DNA of 64,000 nucleotides from positions 7,804,650-7,868,649 of the forward strand of contig NC_087168.1 in assembly GCF_035594125.1 (NCBI RefSeq), in the 5' to 3' direction. Under the pieces are notes generated by a model. The model did not search any database and had not been told where the DNA came from. It saw only the letters and a program-made list of their open reading frames with translations. This DNA is from Scylla paramamosain. Taxonomy: Eukaryota; Arthropoda; Malacostraca; Decapoda; Portunidae. Shown here piece by piece: positions 22,379 through 36,821 of the stretch. The translations under genes were made by a program, and so were the position numbers. Within the stretch, counting starts at the first letter, position 1, and every line of letters starts with the position of its first letter.

Positions 22379-23290
22379 GAGCAAGGCTCTTTAATATCAG
22401 CTGTGGAAGAGGTGCCTTTAGTTTTGTTTTTGGGAGGTGATGGAGAAGAACATGATAATTTTGGTCCTGAGCCAATTATGCCCACAGAGTATTGGAAGCA
22501 GAATAGTGCTAAACTCCATGAGGAAAAACTGAGTCACTTGGATTCAGGGTGCCAGCATGAGAAGTTAGACTGTTTGGGACAATAATCCTTGGTCTTCAAG
22601 CAGGTCCCGGGGAGGATGGCTCTGAATGAGCATGATATTGATGTTTGGGATGCTGCCCCTATCAAGCTACCTTCCTATCATGTGAACCCCTGTAAACAAC
22701 AGCTACTGGAGGAGTTGGAGTACATGCTAGACAATGGTTTTATCAAGCAGACCTATAGTGTCACCCTCCAGCCTAAGCTTGATGGCCAGGTCAGGTTTTG
22801 TATCGATTTCAGAAAGATGAACTTCTTGTCTGAGTTGACACTTATCCCCTGCCTAGAGTAGATAACTGTGGACTGAACTGGGGCAGCCACATTTATAACA
22901 AAAATTGACCTTGTCAAGGGGTACTGGCAGGTCCCCCTGACTGACTGAGCCAGAGATTGCAGCTTCATAGCCAATGGTGCTGTGTATTAGGCCGTGTGGC
23001 CTCAAGAATGCCCTGGCCACTTTCCAGCAGTTGATGGACCGAGTAGTAGGTGTGCTCCACTGTATTGTCTATATTGACAATATAATTAGTGACAATCTAT
23101 GTCACTAACTGGCATGACCATCTTAATAATGTGGAGGTGCTGTTTGCATGACTCCAGGAGGTTGGCTTAGTTGTTAACTTTGATAAGTGCAACTATGTTA
23201 AGGCCCAAGTCCAATATTTAGGATATGTGGTGGGTCAAAGCTATGTGACCCCTCCTGAGGCCAAAGTGGAGGTGATCAGGCGGTTCCCTG
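22379..23290 (+). pseudogene. Gmr1-like reverse transcriptase, degenerate
   Basis: After the integrase tail the same element reads HDIDVWDAAPIKLPSYHVNP, LEYMLDNGFIKQ, RFCIDFRKMN, then ATFITKIDLVKGYWQVPLTD (motif A Asp), ALATFQQLMDRVVG, VYIDN in place of the usual YIDD (23070s), and YLGYVVGQSYVTPPEAKVEV. At least five stops or frameshifts occur, for example the TAG at 22859. RT following integrase agrees with Gmr1-type domain order. Confidence 0.8.
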
Positions 23291-23876
23291 ACCAGTTGCT
23301 GAGCTCTCCAGAGGTTCCTTGGGGTGGCTGAATACTATCACCGGTTTGTTCCAGGGCATTCTACCCTACTGGCCGCCCCTCTGACAGACCTCCTGCAGAA
23401 AGGGCATCACTGGGATTGGACTGGAGAGTGTGAGGGGGCCTTTGGGAAACTAAAATCTGTGTTGTGCAGCCTATCCATTTTAAGGGCAACTGATTTTTCA
23501 TGGCCCTTTGCTTTAGCCGTTGATGCCAAGTGGGATTGGGGGCTGTATTGATGCAGCCAGATGATAGTCAAGTTAATCATCCTATTTGTTATTTTTCTAA
23601 GAAGTCCATCCCAGCCCAGAAGAATTACTCAGTCATCAAACAAGAGCTCCTTGCCATGATTTTGTCTCTGTAGCACTTCGAAGTTTATGTGCCTGCCCAC
23701 AGCTCTAAGGTGACTGTTTTCTCAGACCAGTCCCTTGCAGTTTTTAAACTGCTTCAAATAAAAAAATGTAAGACTCACTTGATGGAGCCTGCTGCTGCAA
23801 GAGTACAACCTTGATGTCAGGCATATTAAGGGGGCCAACAACGTTGTAGCCAATTGTTTGTCACGGGCCAGAACTT
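23291..23876 (+). pseudogene. Gmr1-like RNase H, degenerate
   Basis: Thumb text AEYYHRFVPGHSTLLAAPLT leads to FALAVDAKWDWGLY (first Asp), CYFSKKSIPAQKNYSVIKQE (the Glu helix), KVTVFSDQSLAVF (the third acidic position) and LDVRHIKGANNVVANCLSRA. The final ADALSR-type motif reads ANCLSR, so its Asp is lost. A TAG lies near 23672. Confidence 0.75.
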
Positions 23877-23948
23877 AAACTGTCATTAGAATACCGAAAA
23901 TTTAGTAAGTCATCAAACTTCCAAAATTTTTTTGTTTGGGAGAAGATG

Positions 23949-24116
23949 TGTTATGAGCCACACAAATAGTAATAAGGGAACAAGGAAGAGACATAAAGAC
24001 AGAAAAACGGAGAGAGAGAAAGAGCAGAAGAGGGAGAGAGAGCAGGACAAAGACAGAAGATGCCTGAGGCATGACAAGTACCTGCCCATCTCCCGTGTGT
24101 TTACTTTATCCAGGCC
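23949..24116 (+). repeat. Candidate 3' LTR start of Gmr1-like element
   Basis: About 70 bases after the RNase H stop, a T-rich then purine-rich run (gtttgggagaagatg) precedes TGTTATGAGCCAC, a plausible LTR start. The following 100 bases are GA-rich. A MITE begins at 24118 and the LTR end cannot be located. Confidence 0.35.
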
Positions 24117-24117
24117 A

Positions 24118-24508
24118 TGATTACATAGTACAAATGTTAGAGTTTCACTAGAATGGTGAAATGAATATAAAAATAAGCTGTATAATTATTGGCAGTGAAA
24201 AGACTTTGAGTGTATTGAAGAAATGGAGCAATGAGAGGCATCACCACAAACATGGTGATGGGGTGCCTTAGAATGTTTGACAACAGCTTGCTTACATGGC
24301 ATCAAAAGACAGTTAAAGGTATATCCTCACCTTACAGCAAAACAACTAAAAAACATGTTTGTGTTGAGGCACATCCTCTTTTCTCTCATTGCTCCATTTC
24401 CTTACCAATGCACTCACTATCTTTTCACCGCCAATAGATATACGGCTTATTTTTCTATTCATTTCACCACTCAGGTGAAGCTCTAACATTCATACTATGT
24501 AATTATGA
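24118..24508. mobile_element. MITE with about 120-bp terminal inverted repeats
   Basis: The left arm (24118-24235, starting ATGATTACATAGTA) and the right arm (24385-24508) are complementary with scattered mismatches, including the segments GTTAGAG..TTCAC, GGTGAAATGAATA and ATTGGCRGTGAAAAGA. Interior is about 150 bp without coding capacity. It is a non-autonomous DNA transposon; the superfamily is unassigned because no clean target duplication is visible. Confidence 0.75.
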
Positions 24509-24801
24509 CCTGTATATTTTCCAGGCATCACACATCACCTCAGTATAACACTTTGTTTAAAACAAACACAGCTGTTTTGTTAGCCAAAGCAAGGAATGGT
24601 CACAAAAAGAAACTTCCCCTTATGTCAGTATGTAAAACACTGAATCTGTTATTCTATGCTTTCAAAAACATTTGAGGGATTAACCTATGTAACCACGTAG
24701 TTATTTTCTCACGGCAGATTTTTTCAGACTGATGAGGACCTAGTTGCCAGTCTGTGAAATGTGATGCTCACATCGGCAGGAGTTCTAATCATGAATGTTG
24801 C

Positions 24802-26841
<2,040 letters not shown>

Positions 26842-26903
<62 letters not shown>
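26842..26903. repeat. (TA)n microsatellite
   Basis: About 30 TA units lie between the LINE truncation point and a Tigger-type element; it supplied the TA target of the latter. Confidence 0.95.
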
Positions 26904-27644
<741 letters not shown>

Positions 27645-27737
27645 TTTTTATTTATTTATTTATTTTTTTTTTATTATTTTTTTTTTTTGCAAAGATGTGA
27701 AATCATAATAATGTGATGTTTTTAGCAATGCCACATA

Positions 27738-28085
27738 CAGTAAAACATCATTATGACAGTTTCCTATATCTGAAAACTGGCTATATCCAATAGTCATCAG
27801 AATGAAGTCTCTTTATGAACTCAGGTTGTTATATAAGTGTAGTCATTCAATAATATTTATAATCAACTAGTGGTCACTCTAGTTTTATAGAATTTCTATA
27901 GCATTCAGTGAAAATTAGTTCACTATATGCAGTGGTTCTTTGAGAAGCCCTAAGTGTTCAGTATTTTCACCTCATAAAAATTAAGAGTTTGTTAAATCTG
28001 AAGCCTGTTCACAATGCTTAATCATTCATTATGTCAGATTTTTTTTTTTTTTTTACATTAGGGTCACTATATTGAGGATTTACTG
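27738..28085. mobile_element. Probable MITE with CAGTAAA termini
   Basis: CAGTAAAACATCATTATGACA at the left pairs imperfectly with the complement of the right end (CAGTAAATCCTCAATATAGTG), with TA on both sides. The 348-bp interior has no coding potential. It resembles short pogo/mariner derivatives. Confidence 0.5.
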
Positions 28086-28087
28086 TA

Positions 28088-28987
28088 AAGTGGTTTCTCA
28101 GATTGAGCACGTTTGGTTACAAATAAAAGAATTAAACAAAAAAAAAAGCTCCAGACTGCAAGCATATACTCGTGTTATGAGTGATGCGCACATGCTGGTA
28201 TCTTAATTTTTATTCAAGATTCACATTACAAGTAAAAATTTGTGAAAACTTGCTCAACACACAAACACTTAGCTGTTAGCTTGTTCTGGCTCTGATTGAA
28301 GGTAGGAATTTTAACATTTGCTAAAGTACCTCTCTGATGCAGTCTTGTTTACAGTTTTTTGTGTGGTCTGATCTTGTTTGTTTTTAATATTGAGCACTTG
28401 TTTGAACAGGCAGAGGATTTGAATTGCCTATGTTTTCCACCAGGCAGTAGGCACAAATCATAGAGATGCCTGGTCAAGCTTGCTCTCACTTGCTCGCAGT
28501 CACCCCTATGTTCTTATAGAGGGGGCAGCTACATAGTGACATCTTCATTCATTTGTGCTCGTCAGTGTTCTTTTGTGTTTTATGTAAAGTTAACTATATT
28601 TACCAGTATTTAAGTCAAGATGCTGCCAAAGAAGCTGGCTGCTAAGGATGATGCTAATATGACATAATGACATAATTACCACAGAAATTAAGATCAGTGA
28701 AAACACAGTTGCAGCATACGTGTTGTTGAGCTCACAACAATATACAGCCATTTGATTTTGTCTTTGCTTAATCTCATTGTTATGTCTTTTATATAATTTA
28801 GCATAATGACTTGTGAGAAAATCTACTTTTATTCAACATATAATATTTTAATCAATTTTAATATTATTACTTTCGGAAGTCTAGAACAGATTAATAGGAC
28901 TGGAAAAATTTAATTTTGGGTTATGAGTTTTCAGGTCACAAATGGACTTCTGGAACAAATTAAAACTTACAGCCTGAGGCACCACTG
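28088..28987. mobile_element. Probable degenerate Tigger-like MITE
   Basis: The right end, GAGGCACCACTG followed by TA, has the form of a pogo-group terminus, with a subterminal block (TTCAGGTCACAAATGGACTTC) typical of these. The left end would be AAGTGGTTTCTCAG at 28088, sharing its TA with the neighbouring MITE. A vestigial frame MLPKKLAAKDDA at about 28621 may be a transposase start. Left boundary uncertain. Confidence 0.4.
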
Positions 28988-29033
28988 TATTTTTATAGCA
29001 GCATGGATTTAACAAGATATCCCATGTCATTAT

Positions 29034-29039
29034 TTTATT
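29034..29039 (-). promoter_or_regulatory. COMMD7: Candidate poly(A) signal of COMMD7
   Basis: AATAAA on the minus strand lies 203 bases after the COMMD7 stop codon. The 3' UTR would then end near 29010-29020. Confidence 0.45.
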
Positions 29040-29241
29040 GGCCATTATAGAAAAATCAATGTTCCTGAGTTACCAGATTTCCCAGAGAAACTATATAATA
29101 TACTAAGAACTTCAAAGATGGTAATGGTTCATTGTAACTCTGTTCTTAAAAGTCTTGAGGAAGGGCAATGTAGAACAGCACACCCAACTTGAGGAAACCA
29201 TGGAAATATAGTACATCCAAAGTTCTTGTGTCAGTCACAAG

Positions 29242-29429
29242 CTAGAGAAGATGATTGTGCTCTAGGCTTGCTTTACACTTCTCAAGCTGGTGCAGGAAAT
29301 CATAAAACTTCTCAAGAGACATCTCAACTAGCTTGGAACTCCTTTTGCTTCCTCCTGGAGCTTGACAGATGAAATTCACTTGTACAAACGTCCTCCCAGC
29401 TTCTCCCTCCTCACTGCTGCCTGCCACCA
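29242..29429 (-). CDS. COMMD7: COMMD7-like gene, last coding exon
   Basis: A 188-base exon follows an intron ending gaattgcag and closes with TAG (29244-29242). It encodes VAGSSEEGEAGRTFVQVNFI and SKLVEMSLEKFYDFLHQLEK, then CKASLE and a short tail. F-Y-x-F-L-H-x-x-E-[KR]-x-[KR]-x-S-x-E is the end of the COMM domain in COMMD7, and GSSE after WKxGV also fits that paralogue. COMMD proteins assemble in the Commander (CCC-retriever) complex for endosomal recycling and affect NF-kB signalling. The first two bases complete a codon split from exon 47854-47941. No stop or frameshift is seen. Confidence 0.75.
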
Positions 29430-29766
29430 CTGCAATTCACATTATAAATATATCTCTTGGTAGTCTATATTAAGTTATATGAATAAAGGGAAATATATAC
29501 ATGCTATACTGTATATAAACATATGGCATTTTCAGTCTCATAAAAGAACTAATTATGAAAAAGGAAAAAAAATATGTATAGGCAATGAATACTCTTTTTT
29601 TTTCTTTTTAGCATTCAAACCAACACTTGAAGTTATGATATGAGTTTAAAATTTTATGTTCTGCAGTTTTCAGCTTCACTCCTAACTATTTATGAGGGTC
29701 TAAACAGTGGTTCTTAAATTGGGAGCACCACAGGTTTCCCCAGGTGGGTGATGCAAGTGGTTAGAG
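29430..29766. other. Start of 18.4-kb COMMD7 intron, no other feature
   Basis: Non-coding intron sequence; the acceptor (cag) is at 29432-29430 on the minus strand. AT-rich, with a T-rich run at 29594-29609. Confidence 0.4.
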
Positions 29767-31440
29767 CAGGGGTGGGGAACGTCCAGCTTGCAAGCTATGT
29801 AAGGTCCATAGAAGCATCTGGTCAGGCCTGCCACACCAAGCGCTGACTTGATTCTCTCTAAATCTATTTAATTTTTTTCATAATAAAAACTGATCTATTA
29901 ATGACTGCATCATAATAATAGAGCAAAAGTAAAGTTTCAGGGACAAGCAAGATATATCCATTATGGGGCAGACAGGACACATGATGAGAGTGATGCATAT
30001 TATTCACATCTGCTTCTCATTGGCTGCCTGTCTACCTGTATTATAGTGACAGCGTCTCAGAGGACAGTGAGTGTCAGCCAGGCTTTGAGTGTGTACATTA
30101 TGGAAGTGTCAACTGGCTGAGTGTAACATCTTAAAATGGCAACTTCAAAGAAAAGTTGATGCAGTGTCAATCTTTCCAGAAGAAATGGACAATTTTCTTT
30201 TTTACTGAAGTGTGCCTCATTTGTGGTGATGCATCAGCAATGATGAAAAAAGCCAATCTAAAGCTTCATTACAGCTCAAAACATGCTGGACCCAGGAAAG
30301 ATAAATGCATCTACAGAAAATTATTGCCCTCCAGAGCAGAATGGAATCACAACATGCCACTTTCACTAGATAAATGAGAAGAACTCCTGTCACTGGAAGC
30401 CATGCATGGCACAACAAGAAGTGAAGATTTGTTTGAGTGGCTTGTTTTATTGATGAAGAAACTTGAGCTAACATTTGAGAAGTTACAGTGCCCTTACTAG
30501 ATAGACCTCCAGCCATGGTTGGCTTACAAAAAGAATTAATTAAGAAAGAGGTGGATTATCTGAGTCTTGATCCAAGCAATTTAATTGTATGCCACTGTAT
30601 CATACACCAAGAGAGTCTTTGTGCACAGTCCTTGTGGCTCAGCAAAGTGATGTCAACAGTAGTGCTATGTATAAATTTCATCAAAAGCATAAGTCTTAAT
30701 AGCTGACAGTTTAAGGAGTTTCTGAAGGATCTTGAATCCAAGTACACTGGTCTTGTTAATCATTGTGAAGTATACTGGCTGAGTCGTGGGAACATGTCCA
30801 TGAGATTTATGAACTTTAGGATGAAATCATGCAATTCATGGAGATGAAAAGGAAAATTCAGTGATAGGAAGTGGCTGTATGATCTAGCATTTGTGGTGGA
30901 CATTACCAAGTACCTTTCAGTGCTAAATGTCAAGCTGCAGGTCCCTAACCAGCTTCTCAACTCTGCTTTCAAATATAGAGTCATTTGAAGCTAAATTAAA
31001 GCTATGGAAAGTGCAACTTGAAACCAATAACACTGTGCATTTCCCCACTCAGCAAGGACAAAAAGCCTTCTACTGCATCTGGATATGATGGTGAATGTGT
31101 AACACTAATTGATGCTTTTTGTGAAAGATTCAAGGACATGAAAAGTAAACAAGAGAAATTGGACGTCTTAGCTACACCATTCAATGTAGAATCAGCTGAT
31201 GTACCTGACAACATACAATTCAAAATCATTCAGCTGCAGAGTGATGATGAGCTGAAAGCTAGGTACAACAGCCTTCCATTGCTTGAGTTTTATAAACATT
31301 ACATAAACACTGATGAATTTCCCACTATGAGAAAACACACACTGAAATCTGCATTTGTGTTCAGGACAATTTACTGCTGTGAGCATTTCTTTTCAAAAGC
31401 TTACCCTTCCAAAGAATTGATTGCATTCAAGACTGACTGA
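29767..31440 (+). mobile_element. hAT transposon fossil with ZBED/GTF2IRD2-like transposase
   Basis: The left end CAGGGGTGGGGAAC at 29767 is a typical hAT terminus. From about 30136 the plus strand encodes a broken transposase: a BED-type zinc finger (CLICGDASAMMKKANLKLHY then SSKH), AMHGTTRSEDLFEW, VCHCIIHQESLCAQSLW, WLSRGNMSMRF, DLAFVVDITKYLSVLN and, in an open frame at 31018-31440, DVPDNIQFKIIQLQSDDELK and EFPTMRKHTLK with IYCCEHFFSK, the dimerisation-domain end. This matches the GTF2IRD2/ZBED5-like hAT group. Many stops are present and no right terminus was found. Confidence 0.8.
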
Positions 31441-31952
31441 CACAAACCTGAAAAAAGCAATAAAAACCTTATGTTTTGAAATGTTGAAACACTTCTGAAA
31501 TCTCTGCAACCATCCTTTAATATACTCAGTGTAATGTTCTAAACAAAATTCTCTATAAAACACCTTCACTTGTTCAATCAACATGCCAGGTATGTCCACA
31601 TCATCACTTACTCTCAAAACCACTGCAACATTACTTGATCATGATAGTCTTTTCATCTTTCATTGTTTTTTGTTAGCACATTTATTCCTTTGACTCACTG
31701 TCAGCAAAGAACTGCTTCAATTTTTTTCTGCTGCTTCTTTAAATCATGCCCAGGGGATGATGCCACAAGCTTCACATAAGTAATAAACAGAAACACCACA
31801 ATCCAGCTTTTGCAACACTTCCACTTTAATTTAATTGTTATTGTGTTATTTTTGCATTATGTGCTGTGATTTCATTTCCTTCTTGAATGTTAGCTAATAA
31901 GAAATAAGTACAAGTAAAAAATCTGATGAAAAAATCTTCTGCTTACTGCTGG

Positions 31953-31999
<47 letters not shown>

Positions 32000-32296
32000 G
32001 CCTTTCAAACAGACTGGTGGCAGTGCAGTGCAAAACTGCTCCTGGGTTTACATGCTACATTTCTATTGTGACATATTTAACTGACAAAGTAATAGTACTT
32101 TGTCAGTATAATTTAAACATATCAATAATATGTAAAATCTATTATAAAACTTGGCAGTAGGACTTTTACATTTACACATGGAGTATGTATTGGTGTTCTG
32201 TTATCATACATTACTCTTGTTTTCTTTCTGCATTCTTATCCTAACATATTCCACAGACAACAGAATAACAGTAATTTACCTGTATAATTCCGAACA
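31441..32296. other. Intron sequence with (CA)n, no gene
   Basis: AT-rich sequence without recognised elements, apart from about 20 CA units at 31957-31997. Confidence 0.5.
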
Positions 32297-32536
32297 GGAG
32301 GCAGTAGACACCTGCTCAAATGATAATTACTCCCAGTGAGGTCTAAAGCACTGTTCAGGGGGTGTTGTGAGCTTATCATTAAACCCAGCTGTGACCTCAC
32401 TGAATGTTTCCCTTTGTGTCTCACAACACAAGGGGGCAATCACAGCCTGCCCTCTAAAAACAACTCTCTTCCCCCACACAAAACTACAAGCACCTAATAA
32501 CACACACACCCTTCACTCAAAAATTTCAAAATCATC

Positions 32537-33400
32537 ATGGCAATTCCTACACCAGCCTTGGAGTCCCCATTTGGGAATGGGACCATAAATGTCCCCAGGT
32601 CGGACTGCCTTTCTGTCGACGACCCTAAGTGTCTTGACACCCCCCTCAACTTTTTCTTCATTAACTTCTGCAACATTCGTGGTCTAAGATCTAATTTTCA
32701 GTCTGTAGAACACCACCTCTCCTCTTCTAAACCTCATCTTCTTTTCCTCACTGAAATTATGGTGTCTGAGGCAACTAACAGTAGCCCCTTTTCTCTTCCC
32801 TCCTACTTTCTTTATCCTCATTTTTTATCCAAAGCTGGATGCTGTGTTTATGTGCGCAATGACTTACCCTGCTCTCGTGTCCTCGCTCTTGAATCTTCCA
32901 AGTTTTCCACCATTTGGCTATGACTACAGAGTCACTCTCAAACTAAATTTATCTGTACTGTATACCTCTCACCTAACTCCTCTGACTATAAGAAATTCTT
33001 TGACTACTTAACTTCCAAAGTGGAGCACATTCTGATCCTCATCCCTTTTGCAAAGATCTCCAGTCTTGGAGACTTCAATGTTCACCACCAGCTTTGGTTT
33101 TCCTCTCCCTTCACTGACCATCCTGGTAAACTAGCCTTCAACTTTGCTATACTCCATGACCTAGAGCAATTGGTACAACACCCTACTCGTATTCCTGACC
33201 GTCTTGGAGATACGCCCAACATTCTTGACCTTTTCCTGACCTCTAATCCTTCTGCTTATGCTGTCACCCTTTCTTCTCCGTTGGGCTCCTCCGATCACAA
33301 TCTTGTATCTGTATCTTGTCCTATTGCTCCAATCCCTCCTCAGGATCCCCCTAAGCGAAGGTGCCTCTGGCATTTTGCCTCTGCTAGGTGGGGGACCTGA
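32537..33400 (+). pseudogene. LINE A endonuclease domain
   Basis: The ORF start (MAIPTPALES) leads into an apurinic-type endonuclease: FFINFCNIRGLRSNFQSVEH (Asn-bearing first strand), LLFLTEIMVSEA (the catalytic Glu), [33 protein letters not shown] (GDFN) and [11 protein letters not shown] (SDH catalytic His). It would nick genomic DNA for target-primed reverse transcription. A TGA at 32921-32923 interrupts it, and the frame is lost near 33390 by loss of one G from a G run. Confidence 0.85.
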
Positions 33401-33590
33401 GGAGGTATTTTGCTAATTTTCCTTGGAATGACTACTGCTTCCATGTCAGAGACCCGTTTTTGTGTGCTGAGCGCATAACAGAGGTGATAGTGTCTGGCAT
33501 GAGGCGTACATTCCTCACTCTTTTTCTCGTCCTAAACCTTCTAAACCTTGGTTTAACACAGCTTGTTCTCGTGCTATACATGATAGAGAG

Positions 33591-35495
33591 TTGGCCCACA
33601 AAAGGTACTTAAGCCTTCCATCACCAGAATCTCATGCACTTTTTATTTCTGCCCAGAACCATGCCAAGTCTGTTCTCCAACTAACCAAAAACTCCTTCAT
33701 TAATAGAAAGTGTCAAAACCTTTCAAGATCTAACTCTCCTCGTGATTTCTGGCACCTAGCCAAAAATATCTCCAATAACTTTGCTGCTTCTTCTTTCCCT
33801 CCTTTATTTCAGCCAGATGGCACCACTACTTTCATATTTATTTCTAAAGCTGAACTCTCCGCTCAAACCTTTGATAAAACCTCTACCTTGGATGATTCTG
33901 GGCTTGTTCCTCCCTCTCCTCCACCCTCTGACTACTTCATGCTACCTATTAAAATTCTTCGCAATGATGTTTTCCATGCCCTCACTGGCCTAAACCCTCG
34001 GAAGGCTTATGGACCTGATGGGGTCCCTCCTATTGTTCTCCAAAACTGTGCCTCCGTGCTTGCACCTTGCCTAGTCAAACTCTTTCAGCTCTGTCTGTCA
34101 ACATCTACCTTTCCTTCTTGCTGGAAGTTTGCCTACATTCAGCCTGATCCTAAAAAGAGTGACCATTCTAATCCCTCGAACTACTGTCCTATTGCTTTAA
34201 TTTCCTGCCTATCTAAAGTTTTTGAATCTATCCTCAACAGGAAGATTCTTAAACATCTATCACTTCACAACCTTCTATCTGATCGCCAGTATGGGTTCCA
34301 TCAAGGCCACTCTACTGGTGATCTTCTGGCTTTCCTTACTGAGTCTTGGTCATCCTCTTTTAGAGATTTTGGTGAAACTTTTGCTGTTGCCTTAGACATA
34401 TCAAAAGCTTTTGATAGAGTCTGGCACAAAGCTTTGATTTCTAAACTACCCTCCTACGGCTTCTATCCTTCTCTCTGTAACTGCATCTCAAGTTTCCTTT
34501 CTGACCGTTCTATTGCTACTGTGGTAGACGGTCACTGTTCTTCTCCTAAATCTATTAACAGTGGTGTTCCTCAGGGTTCTGTCCTGTCACCCACTCTCTT
34601 CTTATTATTCATTAATGATCTTCTAAACCAAACTTCTTGTCCTATCCACTCCTACGCTGATGATACCACCCTGCACTTTTCCACGTCTTTTCATAGACGT
34701 CCAACCCTTCAGGAGGTAAACATATCATGCAGGGAAGCCACAGAACGCCTGACTTCTGATCTTTCTAAAATTTCTGATTTGGGCAGAGCAAACTTGGTAT
34801 TGTTCAATGCCTCAAAAACTCAATTCCTCCATCTATCAACTCAACACAACCTCCCAGACAACTATCCCCTCTTCTTCAATGACACTCAACTGTCCCCCTC
34901 TTCTACACTGAACATCCTTGGTCTGTCCTTTACTTATATTCTGAACTGGAAACTTCACATCTCATCTCTCGGTAAAACAGCTTCTATGAAGTTAGGTGTT
35001 CTGAGACGTCTCCGCCAGTTTTTCTCACCCCCCCAGCTGCTAACTCTGTACAAGGGCCTTATCCGTCCATGTATGGAGTATGCTTCACATGTCTGGGGGG
35101 GTTCCACTCATACTGCTCTTCTGGACAGGGTGGAATGAAAAGCTTTTCGTCTCATCAACTCCTCTCCTCTAACTGAGTGTCTTCAGCCTCTCTCTCACCG
35201 CCGCAATGTTGCATATCTAGCTGTCTTCTACTGCTATTTTCATGCTAACTGCTCTTCTGATCTTGCTAACTGCATGCCTCCCCTCCTTCCGCAGCCTCGC
35301 TGCACAAGACTTTCTTCTTTCTCTCACCCCTATTCTGTCCACCTCTCTAATGCAAGAGTTAACCAGTATTCTCAATCATTCATCCCTTTCTCTGGTAAAC
35401 TCTGGAACTCCCTGCCTGCTTCTGTATTTCCACCTTCCTGTGACTTGAATTCCTTCAAGAGGGAGCTTTCAAGACACTTATCCATCAATTTTTGA
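33591..35495 (+). pseudogene. LINE A reverse transcriptase
   Basis: A 515-codon open stretch encodes RT: AYGPDGVPPIVLQNCASVLA (RT-0), NPSNYCPIALISCLSKVFES (motif 1), QYGFHQGHSTGDLLAFL, VALDISKAFDRVWHKALISK (motif A), SGVPQGSVLSPTLFLLFIND (motif B) and SYADDTTLHFS (motif C, YADD at 34653-34664), then the thumb and a C-terminal LYKGLIRPCMEYASHVWGG. A TGA replaces a Ser codon at 35136-35138; the same frame continues to 35495 through [20 protein letters not shown]. The Cys-rich tail of some LINEs is absent. Confidence 0.9.
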
Positions 35496-35601
35496 CCACT
35501 GCTTTGACCCTTTTATGAGACTGGCATTTCAGTGGGCATTTTTTTTATTAGATTTTTGTTGCCCTTGGCCAGTGTCCTTCCTACATAAAAAAAAAAAAAA
35601 G

Positions 35602-35725
35602 TGGTGTGGACCCTTAAAAAACACTCCTGACTACCTCCTGTGGTCCATGGTTATCTCTTGATATAGATTCTTATTTAAAAAAAAATAAATAAATAAACAT
35701 TCACACTCAACTGTGTATAATAAAG
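35602..35725 (+). repeat. Dispersed repeat, copy 2 (partner at 25641)
   Basis: This matches 25641-25753 closely (GTGGTGTGGACCCTTAAAAA onward) and begins two bases after the LINE poly(A). See the partner entry. Confidence 0.8.
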
Positions 35726-35799
35726 ATATATAGATTTTTGTAAAGATATATAAAGATTTTCATAAACACTAAGTCCAACTGTGATGGTTCTTCTCCTCT

Positions 35800-36771
35800 A
35801 CAGCTTGTAGGCTTGTTCACCCATTATCTCATTGTATTCACCAACATGGTTTACATAAATTCTTCGCTCCATGACCCAACATTTTCTTTCACTTCCATCT
35901 CTTCCCAGTTAACTCCTTTAGTGTTGAAGTCACTTACTAAGAGCACTTTGTTACTTTTCCTTATCATTTCCTCTATACTATTTTTTTGTTTCTAGTTGCA
36001 TACTTTTAAATTCATAAGTCTCCCATGCATTAGTTTTTGGTGATATGTATGTCACAAGGATTTTCCTTTTTTCACTTCCTTTGATCTTCATCACAACACA
36101 CAATGTTTCTGCCATTCCATCACCATATTCCACTTCCTCAACAAGAATATCTTTTACCAATATTATCACTCCTCCTCTATTTCCTTTTCTGTCTCTCTTC
36201 CATGTGCTATATCCTTCCTTTGCAAATCCCAACTTTATTTCCCTTTTTAGTTTGATTTCTGTTAAACATACCACATCTGGTTTATTGTTCTTTAAGTAGT
36301 CTTTAAGTTCCAATAGGTTTGACACCAAACATTAGTATACATAATCTTTAAACTTTTGCTTGGTGATATAGCGTGACATCTCGGTGCCACCATTTTCTCA
36401 CTTTCATGTCAACAGCTTTCCAGACGAATCTTCTCACATGTTCCTGTGTTCTCTCATTTTTTTTTTACTTTGCCTCTACTCTCAATTCTTTCAGTTTACT
36501 TCTCTCTTCTTCCTTCATGCCTCTTTTTATCCATATTTCCTTCATTCCTTCTACTTTTGCCAATTTTCCTGTTTTCTGTATGACATGTTCCACCACTGTT
36601 TGTGACATGAATCTTATTCTCATTGGTCTTGTTCCATTTTTGTAGTACTTTCTGATCCTGTAAACTTCTCTAATTTGTTCGACTATTCCCTCTCCTTCCT
36701 CCACAACTTCTGCTATAATTACCTTAGCCCTTTTCAATTCTTCTTTCTCTATAGCTATTTTCAAGGGTAGG

Positions 36772-36772
<1 letters not shown>
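35800..36772 (-). mobile_element. LINE family C, ORF1 tail and endonuclease fragment
   Basis: On the minus strand a charged ORF1 tail (VEEGEGIVEQIREVYRIRKY, TGKLAKVEGMKEIWIKRGM, 36764-36465) is followed by an endonuclease domain (LKDYLKNNKPDVVCLTEIKL, then KRDRKGNRGGVIILVKDILV, then KILVTYISPKTNAWETYEF, then VSDFN; 36328-35800). The same ORF1-EN order occurs in the plus-strand copy at 38640. The fragment ends within EN, and its 5' end abuts a (GT)n tract. Confidence 0.75.

Positions 36773-36821
<49 letters not shown>

Larger units (their letters stand above)
32297..35599 (+). mobile_element. LINE family A, full-length copy
   Basis: A 3.3-kb non-LTR retrotransposon. The 5' UTR is 32297-32536 (start GGAGGCAGTAG shared with the copies at 11717 and 51777). 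A single EN-RT ORF spans 32537-35495, and a 90-base 3' UTR and poly(A) (35586-35599) follow. The ORF has two nonsense changes (32921 and 35136) and two single-base deletions (near 33388 and 33500), so it is inactive but young. No RNase H domain follows RT. This copy defines the family for the other copies in the window. No clear target duplication. Confidence 0.92.

Noticed and set aside
32297..35599. Target-site duplication around the full-length LINE A
   Set aside because: Left (ATTCCGAACA) and right (GTGGTGTGGA) flanks share no convincing repeat.
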